This document shows positions 22,617 to 35,240 of a DNA stretch of 64,000 nt, piece by piece. The position numbers were made by a program, and so were the translations under genes. Source of the DNA: Brassica napus (Eukaryota; Streptophyta; Magnoliopsida; Brassicales; Brassicaceae); the NCBI RefSeq assembly GCF_020379485.1, contig NC_063437.1, positions 4,970,806-5,034,805 on the forward strand, in the 5' to 3' direction. Position 1 is the stretch's first letter; every line of letters begins with the position of its first letter. Under the pieces are notes generated by a model. The model was not told the origin of the DNA and searched no databases. It saw only the letters and a list, made by a program, of their open reading frames with translations.

Positions 22617-24927
22617 TTTTATTTTTTTTTACAGCAAGACATTCACAGACTCATATTGACTCTGCAAACCAATTTGGTAACTCCGCATCCATGTGAACGA
22701 CGAAAGACGGTTGCTTTCTAGCACTGCGTGCTAAGCTATCTGCCCGTTGATTCTCCGCCCGAGGTACATGAACAATATCTGAGTTGAGGAAACTTCTCCG
22801 AAGAAGCTTGATATCTTCCAGATAACTTTCGAAAGCTGGCCATTCTTCTGGTTCCGAAACCATCTTCACCAATTGAGAACAATCCGTTGCAAACGTAACC
22901 TGAAACTGTCGTAAATTCTTCATACATTCCATTGACCAAATCAAGGCCTCCACCTCCGAGTGAAGAGGTGAAAGACTTGCCCTTACATTCCTTGCTCCTA
23001 ATAAACCATCAAAACCCGGTAATGTACTATACCATCCCTGTCCGAAAATAAATCCTTCTCTTTCCACGAACCATCTATAAAACACCATCGTCCTGAAGTT
23101 ACCAATGGGGGTCTGGGCTGCGCCTGTCGTTCCCCCTGCTGATCAGTGACTACCTGTGCTTCAGCCCAAAGTGATGATTCTAATTCTGCTAATTGAAGTG
23201 TATCCCTGGGATCAATATCCATATTACTAAACACTTTGTTGTTCCTGGCTTTCCATATATACCATAATATCCATGCAAATTGGTGGTCATCCATCTTTGG
23301 ATGGACTCTCCAAAAAAGATGATCCATGTTACCGAAAATAGAAGAGGTAGGAAAAAAATCAGGATTCGATGGTATTTTAGATAATGCCCATACTTGATGT
23401 GCTGGGGGACATTCAAAAAACACATGGTTTATTGTTTCCTCCGGATATCCACATCTTGCACAGCGTATATCCCCTTGTATTCCTCTCACACTAAGGTTCT
23501 TTAGTACCGCAATACAACCTGAAAGGAGTTGCCATAAAAAGTGTTTTATCTTTGGCGGGCACCGTACTTCCCAACAGAATGCTTTTAGTATATCCACTGT
23601 TGGTCCATAAAAATCAGGTGGTTTTTCCTTATCAGGATAGACCCGTTCCACTTGATACCCTGAATTTACCGAATATTTTCCGTTGTTAGTGAAATGCCAT
23701 CCATTCTTATCCTCCATCTGATGTCTGCTTAACGGAATACTAGCAATGATTTTTACATCATGTGGATCCACCAAAGTCCTTATTGCCTCAAGGTTCCAAG
23801 TTCGGGATTCTGAGTTAATGAAGGAATCCACTGTGAGATCCGGGTAACTATTTTGAAGGTTTTTGTTTGCTGGTCTCGGACGAGTGGCTGGGATCCAAGG
23901 ATCATTCCATACCGAAATAGATGAACCTGTACCCACCCTTTTAATTAGTCCTTTACAAACCAGAGATCTAGCAGAAATAATACTTCTCCAACCATATGAC
24001 GGAGAGTAAGATCGGATCGGTTCTAGGGGTGAAACATTCCTATAATACCGTCCTTTAAAGATTCTAGAAAAGAGAGTATTTGGTCTCTCGATCAGCCTCC
24101 ACAATTGCTTTCCAAGCATTGCCGTGTTAAAATCCATAAGATCCTTAAAAGCTAGGCCGCCATCTTCTTTAGGTATACATAACTTGTCCCATGATTTCCA
24201 GTGCATGCCTTTAGTACTTCCTCCTGGACTCCACCAAAACTGAGCTACCGCACTCGTTAGCTTTTTCACTGTAGTTTTCGGTAATCGATAGACCGACATC
24301 ACATGGTTTGGCAGAGCCGTGACCACCGATTTAATAATTACCTCTTTCCCTCCTTTAGTAAAGAATCAGAAGGTCCATCCATTGACCCTATTATTCAAAC
24401 GATCTTGAACAAAACCAAACACATGTACCTTAGATCCCCCAAGACTTTCGGGTAATCCTAAATAAGATCTCATTCCTCCTAAATTTTGGATTTCCAAAAA
24501 GTCTCTCAATTCTTGACGGATGGATTCTTCAATTTTATGTCCAAATTGAATTGAGGATTTCTGGAAATTAATTTGTTGCCCTCAAACAGCCTCATATTCC
24601 TTTAAGATCCTGAGAATGGTTTGACATTCTTCTTTATTTGCTTTACAAAAGAAAAGGCTATCATCAGCAAATAGCAAATGAGAGATTGCCGGACAAGCCC
24701 TTGCAACCTTCATACCGGTTAATTGTTTATCCCTCTCCGCCTTCTTAATATTCACAATTAAGGCCTCAGTACACATAATAAATAAGTAAGGAGACAAAGG
24801 ATCTCCTTGACGTAAACCCCGCTGGGGAGTTATAAGACCTCCCGGCTGGCCATTGAGAAGTACCCTATATTGAACCGAAGAAATACATCCCACCATTAAA
24901 TTGATCCAGCGAGGATCAAATCCCATA
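22617..24927 (-). mobile_element. 5'-truncated LINE (non-LTR retrotransposon)
   Basis: Read on the minus strand, the order is the end of a reverse transcriptase (PQRGLRQGDPLSPYLFI, then the LLFADDSLFF catalytic motif), a zf-RVT domain (CPPKIKHFLWQLLSGC, a CARCGYPEETINHVFFEC zinc block) and an RNase H-like domain (TDCSQLVKMV, VPRAENQRADSLAR). A poly-A tail appears as a T-rich run at 22617-22630. A 16-bp direct repeat TTTTCAAGGAATTAAT flanks it (22601-22616 and 24928-24943), the mark of target-primed reverse transcription. The copy starts inside the reverse transcriptase. In-frame stops near 24580 and 24364, and a frame change before RNase H, make it dead. Confidence 0.88.
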
Positions 24928-25196
24928 TTTTCAAGGAATTAATATTTATTTACTTTTTAATAAAATTTAAATAATCTCTTCACTAAATATTTTTGAATAT
25001 AATATATAAACTATTATAGATATCAACTATATATAAATATCAATGTGTAAATTTTATATTGGTGTGAATTATTAATTTAGTATATTTAGTATTTTGAAAG
25101 TATTATTTACTTAAGTGTAAATATTAATTTAGTATTGTTATTATTATTTTTAATTGGATATAAGTAATTATATCAAGATAATGAACTATCTATATT

Positions 25197-25260
25197 AGAG
25201 TTACCAATTTGGTTTACAGGATCAATATGAGTCTGTAAATGTTTGCTGTCAAAAGAAAAA
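25197..25260 (+). mobile_element. 3' tail of a second, related LINE
   Basis: About 60 bases (GAGTTACCAATTTGGTTTAC and onward, ending AAAAGAAAAAAC) match the reverse complement of the 3' end of the LINE at 22617-24927 (22632-22690), but in opposite orientation. It looks like a severely truncated second insertion with a short A-rich tail. Confidence 0.6.
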
Positions 25261-25261
25261 A

Positions 25262-25264
25262 CTA

Positions 25265-25296
<32 letters not shown>
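25262..25296. repeat. (TA)n microsatellite
   Basis: An uninterrupted TA tract followed by a short (TTA)n run. Confidence 0.85.
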
Positions 25297-25299
<3 letters not shown>

Positions 25300-27811
25300 A
25301 TTATTATTGAATAACAGCATACAATTATTTGATGTTGAAAAAATATATACAATACAAGGATAAACTAAACTACTTGTAAACAGGAGTTGATGAAATGCTT
25401 CACTTGGGGTCCAAAAATTAAGAACAAACAATAACAGTTTTTTAAAAAGCAGTCTAACTACCTTATTCACGGAAATGCTACGGTTTTGTTGAATGGTGAA
25501 AAAAGAGTGGATGCTATACATATGTGTTCCCTCTACTATTTATCCATCTCCCACTCAAACAGCCCCCAAAAAAAATTGTCGACCAGGTTAATCTATGGAC
25601 ATAAGCATAGTCAGTTATTTGTCAAATTAACCCATTCAAATTAAATTTAAATATCATCCTAAATCGTTTCAATAGCAATATGTATTAATAGATACAAAAG
25701 TAATTAAATGAATAATATCCTAACATATAAAATCATATTATGTAAAAATCTTTCTTAGATGTAATATTGTGCTTTAATACCATTTTAATCTAATTATACT
25801 TTGAAAAATGTATATTATATTGCAAACATGTTTATTTAATATGTGGTTTGATTTGAAATAGCCTCTGGTTAAACTTTGCTGATATGAAATACCATTAACA
25901 ACATATTACAGCATATTACATATTGTAATTATCTATACAGATGATCGGTCAGACCGTTTTTTTTAACACTGATATTTTTTAATTAACAAAGTTAATATTG
26001 AAAAATAATACCAATATCAAATTGTATTCAGTTTTCGGATTTATATATGATATTTTTATTATATATTCAGCTTTCGGATTTTATGATAAATTTTATTAAC
26101 TATATAGTAATTTAGGCAGTTGAGACAAACAAACAAAAAATTTAGTTACTTATATGTTATAAAAGCTTATGAGTGATGTAAATAGTGAAGTTAATACAAC
26201 GTATATCAAAACCAAAACAACAAAAAAACATGATAAAAATGGTTGAATGATTTACTTGTGATTATAAATACTTTTTAGCGACAAAAATATCTAACGGTTT
26301 ACACGTTTAGAATATCAATTTGTATCTTGATTAAGAATCCCAATGTTATTACAAATGGTGTGTATCAGTTCGACGCCAGGGAATAATCAACCATATCATC
26401 AAAATCGTATATATACATCAACATCGACATAAAGAAGAGTCTACCTTGTCAGTGGTTGTCACAGTGAAAGAATAAAGGATCCCTAACTTTTTGTAGCTCT
26501 TGGAACAATGTAACGTCGTTTTTTGTTCCAAAACAAATCTCAAACAAATTATTCCCCACCGTAAAATTATAATCTTCTGAAGAATCCTCTTATGAAATTA
26601 TATTGCTCGCTGCTCGTGAAAACGACGTATGTTGAACGCACGACGAAAAAAATAAACAATTTACTATTTTGTCAACTGTATAAATTATTACAATTGTCTT
26701 ACTTAAACCATTAGACAACTTGATTGGTTTATCGGCATCGAATGAATTTTATATGCATTTGGCACTAATTATAGAACATGTTCCGATAAATTTGACAACA
26801 TTCTGACTTTTAGTTTACTAAACTATATGGACCAAGTGTGTGTATTTGACAACGTTCGAAACCTTAGTTCTTAACAGGTGCTGTATATGGACCAAGTGTG
26901 TGATCATAATTATAGCATGTTATTTTCCAAGCATTGAACACATGATTTATATGATGCGTGATTGGGAAGTATGGAGTAAGTGGGAGAAAATTAAAAGGTG
27001 AAAATGAGAGGAAAAGTAAAATATGGGAGAGAGGGTAATATATGGCCCTGTTTGTTTACGTGTCGCGCGAACTGCGACCTGTGCGACTGATCGTAAGTCG
27101 CAGGTTGTTGTTCGTTTTGATGTAGCGCGACTGATAGCGCGATCAGTCGCAGGTTTCCATTCAAGTCGTTTGAAAAAACAGCGATTAAAAATTAAGAAAA
27201 TGGAAACAACTGTCGGGAAGCTATCATTTAAGGCTTTTCGAGACATGGAAAAACATAGAAGTCTTAGATCTCCATGTTAGTGTGAAGTGAACCTTATTGG
27301 AGACGATTAGAGTCTAGAGTCAGCCATGAGCAGAAGCAAGAGAAGTTTGGACATTTGGCCTTAATTAAAATTAAGTATTTATAATTCGTTTGTATATATA
27401 ATCTCAAAAAGATTACAAGTGCAGTCAAATGGTAAATGTAGATGTTTGGAAAATTTTGGATAAATGACTTAGATAGTACAAAAAATTATTATGACGAAAT
27501 TAGCACACAAGGAAAAAATGATTATGTTAACACTAGTTGAAAGATAAAACCACTAAATTACTTCAAATCCTAAACTTTTACTCTAACCACATCTCCTAAA
27601 CACTTAACCTTAAATTCTAATGTTTAAACTCAAACATAAAATAAAAATATATTTTTACTTTAAATTAGTACTATTTTGTCATTTTCCCTTTTATATGCTA
27701 ATTTTGAAATGATAAAGTGTTTTAGTACTAATTTAGGGTATATCTTTAAATTTTTACATTTCAATTTTCTTTAATAGCCATATTAAAATATTTTACTAAT
27801 TAGTGCGCTTA
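25297..27811. other. AT-rich intergenic DNA with possible MITE remnants
   Basis: No gene is supported. Near 27041-27160 a GGCCCTGTTTGTTTACG-type start, as in PIF/Harbinger or hAT MITEs, is followed by GC-rich repeats of GTCGCAG and AGCGCGAC; no matching right end was found. Around 27455-27760 two copies of an AAATTAGCAnA-type block face each other and may be a second MITE. Confidence 0.35.
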
Positions 27812-27819
27812 GTTATTTC

Positions 27820-30716
27820 CTACGTTGCATTGAAGTGTGTCCTAAGCCATGGTTCCTGGTTCGGAAGCGGGGTCGGAAGCGTGCAGAACCGCTTGGAAGG
27901 GTGTTAGAACCGCGGTTCTGAAAAAACAGATTTGGAAGCGTATTGGAACCAATGATTCCTAGTTGGAAGAGTGTAAATCCAATAATGAAATCGTAAATAA
28001 AAAAATTAAATGTGTTTATGTTTTATTTCCTTAACTGAAGGGCTTAATATAAAACTTTAACCTTAGATTTCTTTCGTTTCTACGTAGAGTATAGCGACCA
28101 TGTCTGTTCATTGATCCATTATGACAATATTTCTTTTCAGAAGTATGAACCCATCTGATAATGATGATGTGGATGACAAAGCACCCTTATAGATTTATGT
28201 GAACAAGATTGAAAAGATAGCAGGAGCGGGATCATGGAAGTTTGAATGCAAATTTTGCAATACAACGTTGGATCTCATACTAGAGTTGTGACTCATCTTT
28301 TACAAGAGGGAGTTAAGAGAATCAAATGATTCTTGAAAGTTACTCCACAACAAAGATATAACATGAAGAAATTGGTTAATGATTGCAAGGAGAGGATAAA
28401 ACGTGCAGCTCCTACGCCAGTTCCATTACCTTCATCGTCAAGAAAGGCATCTGCTTCTTCTCTTGACTATGACATGAACTAAAAATTTCCTGATACAAAT
28501 GAGGCTGATTCAAAGAAGAGAAAATGAATGGGTTCAGCTTAAAAGCATTTTAACAATCAGGCTACGAAACAGTGTGATGGTGAAATATTTAGAATCTTCT
28601 GTACAAGCAGGTTGTCTTTTAACGTTGCAAGAAATCCTCATTATCGCAACTCATTTGTGTGTGCATCAAAAATTCCAAGATTGTTCCTCCTGGTTATAAT
28701 GCTTTGAGGACTACACTTCTTCAAAAAGAAAAAAAGAACCTTGAAGTGCACTTGCAGCCTTTGAAGGATTCATGGAAACATAAAGGAGTTAGCATATGTA
28801 GTGATTGGCTGGTCAGATCTTCATCGAAGACCTATCTTAAATTTTATTGCTGCAAATGAGAGTGGTCCAATTATGTTAAGAGCAATCAACACTCAAGGTG
28901 AAACAAAAACTGGTGAGGTGATTGCAAAAATGATCATAGAATGCATTAAAAAGGTTGGACATGAGAATGTGGTTCAAGTACTCACAGACAATGCTTCAAA
29001 TTGTGTAAAAGTTGGTGCACTTATTTCAACTATGTTTCCTACTATCTTGTGGACACCATATGTGGTTCATACTTTGAATCTTGCACTCATGAACATATGT
29101 GCACCAGTTTATAATACAAGAAGCAATGGAGATGTGTACGATGCTTGTTATTGGATAAAGTCTATCAGTGAGGATGTTACTTGGATCAAGAAATTCATTA
29201 TAAACCATGGAATAAGGCTTGTCATGTTCACAGAGCATTGTGATCTTAATGTCCTTACAATTGCTTCTACAAGGTTTGTGTTCTCTGTTGTTAAGTTCAA
29301 TCTTAATTAGATTTGTTTTTTATAAAATAAAATTATTAAGTTTGTTTTTACAGGTTTGCTTCAACAGTTGTGATGCTTAAGAGATTCAAAAAAATAAAAA
29401 CCGGATTACAACAAATGGTGATCCGACCTAAGTGGGATGATTATAAAGATGATGGTGAAGAAGGAACATCAGCAGTGAAGAAAAAGATATTAGATAAGAT
29501 GTTATGGGATGAGATTGAATATGCGTTGTCTTTCACTTTACCGATATATAATGTGATTAGAGCTGCTGATACTGATAATCCTTCACTTCATCTTGTTTAT
29601 TAATGGTGGGAAAGCATGATACAAACTGTGAAAACAGTTATCTTTAGAAAGGAAAGGAAAGAACTTGAAGATGACTCGGTTTTTTAGAATGTTGTGCAAT
29701 CTATTTTGACATCTCGTTGGAGTAAGAGTAACACTCCTCTCCATTGTATGGCGCATTCTCTAAATCTCAACTATGTTATAAATTTATTCTACTTCATATG
29801 ATTTATTATCTTACAAACTAAAATTTAAACAGTTTCGATAGTTATTTAAGTAACATTATTGTTGTTTATTTTGTTTGACGAAGATATTATAGCTCAAAGT
29901 GGCTTGGAGAAGAGAACAATAGAAAAGCTTCACATCAAGATTTGGAGATTATTAGAAAAAGAACAAATTGCATTACGAAGTATTTTCCAAATCAAGATGA
30001 AAAGAGAGAGGTTAACATTGAGTATTCTAATTTCTCTTGAAGCTTGGAAGATTTTGGTAGTGTTGATGTAATCCTTGAAAGATTTATCTTAGAACCTTTA
30101 AGATGGTGGGCAGTTCATGGATCTTCAGCTCCGAAGCTTCAAGCCTTAGCATTTAAGTTGTTTGGACAGCCTTTTTCATCATGTTGTGAAAGGAACTGGA
30201 GCACTTACAAGTTCATCCATTCTGCAACAAGAAACAAGATTATACCACAAAGAGCTGAAGCTCTGGTATTTGAGCATACTAATATCCATCTCTTATCTAG
30301 AAGGAGTTCTGCTTACAAAGAAGGTCCTAACAAGATGTGGGATGTTGGAGGTGACCAATTTGATTCTTTAGATGAGCTTAATATAGGAAGAATTGAGTTT
30401 GAAAATCTTTCTCTTGATGAACCAAAACTAGAGGCTGTTGTGTTTGATGGAGAAGATAATAATGAGTGAAACAATTGATCTTTGACATTGAACATTTTTA
30501 TTTTTAGTTGAGCTGATTAATAACTTTGTTGGATTTGTGTGGTTTAGACACTTTTAATTTTCAGAATTTTATTTTATATTTGGGTTTACATTATATATAT
30601 TATATTTACATACGCTTCCAACATGATTCCGTTTTCTAACTTTTTAAAAAAACTCGCTTCTATGCTTCCATACGATTCTGGTTCCGCGTACCCGCTTCCT
30701 TTTTCATGTTATGTAG
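27820..30716 (+). mobile_element. hAT-family DNA transposon with 8-bp target duplication
   Basis: The termini are CTACGTTGCATTGAAG and, reverse complemented, CTACATAACATGAAAA, short imperfect inverted repeats. A perfect 8-bp direct repeat GTTATTTC (27812-27819 and 30717-30724) flanks the element, as hAT insertions leave. Subterminal GGAAGCG/CGCTTCC motifs cluster at both ends and are likely transposase binding sites. The coding region inside is a decayed hAT transposase. Confidence 0.88.
28141..30469 (+). pseudogene. Decayed hAT transposase (BED, DUF659, hAT dimerisation)
   Basis: Pieces in order: a BED zinc-finger start (SWKFECKFCNTT) that breaks by frameshift near 28265; a DUF659 catalytic block at 28801-29290 (GETKTGEVIAKMI, VLTDNASNCVKVG, VVHTLNLAL); a middle part at 29353-29600 (ASTVVMLKRFKKI) that ends in stops; and the hAT C-terminal dimerisation domain at 30044-30469 (EPLRWWAVHGSSAPKLQALA, CCERNWSTYKFIHS, RNKI). 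An intron may lie at about 29275-29353. Several stops and frameshifts mean no active protein is made. Confidence 0.85.
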
Positions 30717-30739
30717 GTTATTTCTTTGTTGCTTCCGCC

Positions 30740-32000
30740 TTTCATTTTCAGGGGATCACTACTGGATACAACAAAAAACAATGGGATAACCTTTTATGTT
30801 AAGATTGCTAACTTGCCAAACAAAGAACAATGAACTAAATCAATTTTGTCAAAGAAAGATTAGCTTTAGGTGATATTTTTAAAAATGATTAGTTTTAGTA
30901 TACTGCAAGGCACAGGATTGCGATCAGTAAATTTGGTCAAGAACTAGATCACTCGAATGCTTCAGCTCCATGTGCTACGAGATCCCTTTGGGCTTGCTCT
31001 AGCCGGTTAATTACGGTGCGATGAACGATCCCTTGACTTTGGAACTTATATACGAGGGTGGAAAGCATGCTTCATAACTTGGTCACTTTCTCACGGGTAT
31101 GCGTTATTGGCGGGGATATTCTGTCTCGGTGTATGGATTCGATTGTTGGGATCATCTCCAATTACCATGTCGTTCGATCGGTTCCAATCTCGCTGCAGCT
31201 GGTGTGTTCTAATAGCTGTGGTTGCATTGGCTTGTTCGGTACCAATAGGAAGGGTTTCAGTTTTGTCGTGTCAGCTTTGGGGATATCAACATTGTCCCTC
31301 CGTGTTTAAATGGACGTAGGAGGGGTGAGCGTGGGATTCATGATCGCGCTTATGAACCTTAAGGTAGATATTTAGCAAGGATGTCTTCGTTTTATCTCTT
31401 CCTCACAAACGGCGCCAAAATATGGATTTATATATGTTGATGTTAAAAAAGGTTTTGCGACGAATATGGATTACAATCAAATTAAACTAGACTTAAAAAA
31501 AAAAAAAAAAAAGGACGAGATTGATGTGTTGCGAAGATAAGAGTTCGAGGTTGATGGTAGGTATTTGTGTATGAAAAATGTGTCCCCTTCTCTCTTCTGG
31601 CTCTCTTACCTTTCTACTCTTTTATTATCCGCGGTCTCCTATATTTTTTCTTCTTCTTGACGTTGATATTTTCTCTTTTTTCTGACGTTGTGATCCCAAA
31701 AACCTCAGAGACTTGGTGGTTGCCACGAATCCCGGGGTTCGTTGGCGAGTATCCCTTTTAAGCTAGCGTTGCTACGATCTTATGAACTCAGCTTCTAGTC
31801 CTGGTCGAGTCTGAAATTAGTTCTCGAAAATCGACTTCGCTGTCGACTTTGTTTCTTCACTCTAATCATACGGGATTTGGGCCAAATGTCAGTGATAGCT
31901 TCTACTCTAATGGGCTTTGTCTAGGTTTGGGTCCAAAAGTAATGGCTTCTACATAGATAGATTGTTTTAGTTGTTGCCAAAAAAATATTACACCAATCGA
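30740..32000 (-). mobile_element. Possible LTR-retrotransposon remnant (minus)
   Basis: At about 31408-31424 the minus strand reads TATTTTGGCGCCGTTTG, similar to the start of internal DNA just after the 5' LTR in many plant Gypsy elements. To the right (31430-31980) is LTR-like DNA, with an A-run at 31496-31512. To the left (30900-31400) is GC-richer DNA with no readable polyprotein. Ends and target duplication were not found. Confidence 0.3.
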
Positions 32001-32116
32001 AATCTTTGTCTATTTATTTATTCCCGATGGAATTATGATAAACTAATTGAACAAAGAAAAAGCAAATCTATTCTCGCGAGAGATTGAACCAAAAACTCAT
32101 CTCGAGTTTCGAAAAA

Positions 32117-33234
32117 ATGTCGTTAGGGCAAAAGGGTTCGGGGGATCCAGGTGCGATGCTCACTTCCCTTCTGAACAAGCGAGAGAAGCTTCGACAAGAC
32201 TTACGGAGCATCGAGAAGCAGGTCGGTTATTGATAATTAAATTCTTGAATTTTTCGATTTCGTTAGAGAAATTCGAATAAGGGTTGTTTTGTTTTTGTTT
32301 GTGTGTGTGTGTTAGGTATATGAATTGGAGACAAGCTATCTTCAAGAATCGAGCCATATAGGAAATGCCTTGAAGGGTTTCGAAGGCTTCCTTTCTTCCT
32401 CCAAAAGCACTGCCAGGTTTGCGTTGATTGCTATAGCTTTCTGCATAATGATTTGACTTTTGATATATGAACCTACGTTTGTAGTGCTAAGAGATCAAGG
32501 AAGTTTCAGCCTGAAGACAGAGTCTTCTCTTTGTCCTCAGTCACCTCACCTGCTGTATGTTTTATCTAAAACTCTTCTTTTTCTTTGTATTTCCTTGTGT
32601 TGGTTGGTAATAACATCACCGAAAGAGCCAATGATTACATTTATAGTACATAGAGTTTAGGATACATTGCTAACATCTCAAGCAGAATCAAATAAGCACC
32701 AAAGCTGAACAAACTATGATGTAAAAGGCTCGAGTTCTCATTTGCCCTTTAGTTAGTGGAAATAGTGTTTGTTTTCGAGTGGATTCTTACACTTAATCGC
32801 AGTTTCTTAGACTGGTATGTTAATCTTCCATGTGATATGTATTCAGGCTGAAGAACTTGGTGTTGGGAGAGAAGGTAAACCGTGCAACTTCAACTAAACT
32901 GACTTCACTTCTCCTATTCATGGATCAGTTTAGACACTTACAACTCCTTGATGTTATAGATGGACGAGCTGAATTGGGCCCTGGGAGATCCAAGGGTGGA
33001 TTGTCAACGGGACAGTTAGTTTCCCAAACTCTGTTTGCTTTACTAAGTTCATACATAACCTGTCTGTATCGCGCGTACATGATTTTGGGTTTCACCAATT
33101 ACAGGGGAAAACCGAAGAAAGGGAGAGGACACGGAGTGGCAAGAGATGCAAAGAGAAACAGACCATCAGAACCAGATTATGACGACGAAGATGATCCGGA
33201 TGCGAGTATGTATGTGCCCGGTTCACTCATCTAA
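32117..33234 (+). CDS. EAF6: EAF6-like subunit of the NuA4 histone acetyltransferase, 162 aa
   Basis: Six exons join in frame: 32117-32221, 32316-32416, 32485-32554, 32847-32874, 32960-33014 and 33105-33234. The protein opens MSLGQKGSGDPGAMLTSLL and continues with a coiled-coil NuA4/EAF6 domain (KREKLRQDLRSIEKQ, YELETSYLQESSHIGNALKG, FEGFLSSSKSTA). A basic segment (KRSRKFQPEDRVFSLSS), a linker (AEELGVGRE, GRAELGPGRSKGG) and an acidic tail (SEPDYDDEDDPDASMYVPG) follow. EAF6 is a small subunit of NuA4-type histone acetyltransferase complexes. From memory this is the counterpart of At4g14385. Exon 4 is only 28 nt. Confidence 0.93.
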
Positions 33235-33936
33235 GGCATTTTCTGTTTTTGTGGTGCCTGAAAGCATTAAGAAACAAATCAGCTTGTAACGTTTTTATTT
33301 TACATCCCAGAACATAACCAAAGTAAATCTAGGAACTATTGGGGCAGATTTATAACGTCAATTAATATATAAGATGTTTTGTGGAATATTTCTAAGATAA
33401 ACTATATATATGGTCTCAAGAGTCCATAAGTCCATTATTAATTCATTGAAGGATGTAGAGAAGGCAGCTTTAGGAATGTGAGAGTGGAATTGGTTGGCAT
33501 GCATCATCATTTGATTCATTGTTTGTGATAGAAGCTTTTAATAGAATTTTCTCTTCTGGGTCCAACTTAGTTGTTCTTTCCCTTTTTGCCTCTTTGTATT
33601 ATTACCTTTTTAATAAGCAGAAAATGTAAACTCTTTTGCTAACAATAATTACATGATTTTTTATAACAAAAACTTAAGATAAACATTTTTATACATTAAC
33701 ATTAATCAAGAATAATGATCATGCAAACAATTTAGAGTGGTGAGACATATGTATTCACATCAGTAAAACAGATGTTTGAGATTATCCAAATTTTAGCAGA
33801 GAAGATTTGATCCAAAAAAAAAAGAAAAACAAAGAAGAAAGAATGAGAAAACGAAGTTACTCAGAAAATTCGATCAATCTTTTAAAAGTAAAGGAGAATA
33901 TGAAGAGAACACATGAATCCATGGTTGGGAAATTAA

Positions 33937-34554
33937 TCAAGCACTTCGTTTTAACCTTTCTTGGAACTCAAGAAACGACCTTTCCTTCTCCATCTTCATA
34001 CTTTCTCTAAACTTGTAGATGAACTCGTCGGCTCTCTCGTCAACCCTCAAATGCGGCGAAGCAGCCACCACTCTCCTCCATGCATCTTCCATCGAATCAG
34101 CAATCTCCGGCATCCCCTCTTCGTCCTCTTCTTTCTCTTCTTTTCGCCTCACAGCGTTCTCTTCTTTTCGCCTCACAACTTTCTCTTTGCTCTCACTCGT
34201 CCCTTCGCAGCGTGATTGGTTTTGGTATTGATAGATTTTAGAGTAATCGTCATCGTATTCATAGCTTCGACGCTTGTTTTTGGTGTGAGATCGTGAGAAA
34301 AAGTTGAGAAACCGCCGAGAGGTTTGGTTGCTGCTGCGGCTGTAGTATTTGTCTGAATAGCTAGTGTTTTCGAGGTACCTTGTTCGGAAAGGAACGATGA
34401 GACGGCAAGAAAGGAAACGAATGACACGAGCTGTTGATTCTCTGACCGTTGCAGCGATCTCGATGTCTCTGAGTTTGGACTTGACCATGTTTGTGAAGCT
34501 CTTCCATGCTCGCTTTGCTGGGTTTTGCCTCTTCTTTTGCCTCAGCGAAACCAT
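33937..34554 (-). CDS. DUF761 / cotton-fibre-protein-like protein, 205 aa
   Basis: A single exon from MVSLRQKKRQNPAKRAW to the stop. The N-terminus is basic with a moderately hydrophobic stretch (IRFLSCRLIVPF). The middle is Ser/Tyr/Arg-rich, and a strongly charged Lys/Glu segment holds two VVRRKEE-like repeats. The C-terminus has the DUF761 motif (VDERADEFIYKFRESMKMEK). The function of the family is not known. From memory it matches At4g14380, and it lies next to EAF6 as in Arabidopsis. Confidence 0.85.
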   Translation of the reverse strand: MVSLRQKKRQNPAKRAWKSFTNMVKSKLRDIEIAATVRESTARVIRFLSCRLIVPFRTRYLENTSYSDKYYSRSSNQTSRRFLNFFSRSHTKNKRRSYEYDDDYSKIYQYQNQSRCEGTSESKEKVVRRKEENAVRRKEEKEEDEEGMPEIADSMEDAWRRVVAASPHLRVDERADEFIYKFRESMKMEKERSFLEFQERLKRSA

Positions 34555-35240
34555 TTAGACACTACTGTCTCTTTTTTTTTTGGCGATGTGTGGACAAAAT
34601 GTGTATTATTGTACAGAAATGGTTTATATTTTGGTTATAGCTAATAGAGCCCTTGATATTTTGATTAATTACTAAAACGCCATTGCTTTTGGGTAAAAAG
34701 TTGGCAACAAAAAGGGCATATTTGTACCTTCGGGAATCAGGATGCTAATATTTTCATATATATATATGTGTGTATTATGAAATTTATATTTAGGAAATTA
34801 GTATAATATTTTTTGTAACTTAGAAATCAATATGAATATAATTTGATCAACGAAACCAAGTGGTAATGTATCCACAGATGATCGGTTCACCCTTGGCATT
34901 AGTCGGAAAGTATTCCAAACTCGGATCAGACAGTGTGGTAGTCAATCCACTTTGTAGCACTAAGTGTGTTACTCCGAAGACGGATCAGATCATCCGATAG
35001 AGTTTACTAAAAAAAAATCAATGATAAAAGTAGTAAAGAGGCTATTATCCATTTTTGTCGGCAGAAAATCAGATTCATATTTTCACATCTTCAGGATGTT
35101 AATATTTTCATAAATATTATGAAATTAAAGTTATACTTTATGAATATACTAATACATAATGGCTTGAAGAATAAAAAGAAGGTGTTTTCCAATTTCCAGA
35201 CACATATGTCGGCATAAAATAAGAATTTTGAGCTATCACA
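34555..35240. other. Intergenic DNA upstream of the DUF761 gene
   Basis: No gene. A GC-richer island at about 34855-35000 contains CAGATGATCGGT and CGGATCAGA-type phrases, partly as inverted copies. A CAGATGATCGGT copy also occurs near 25938. It is probably the remnant of an unidentified repeat. Confidence 0.4.

Noticed and set aside
34840..35000. Possible tRNA- or SINE-like sequence
   Set aside because: No A and B box pair in proper spacing and no cloverleaf; not called as an RNA gene.
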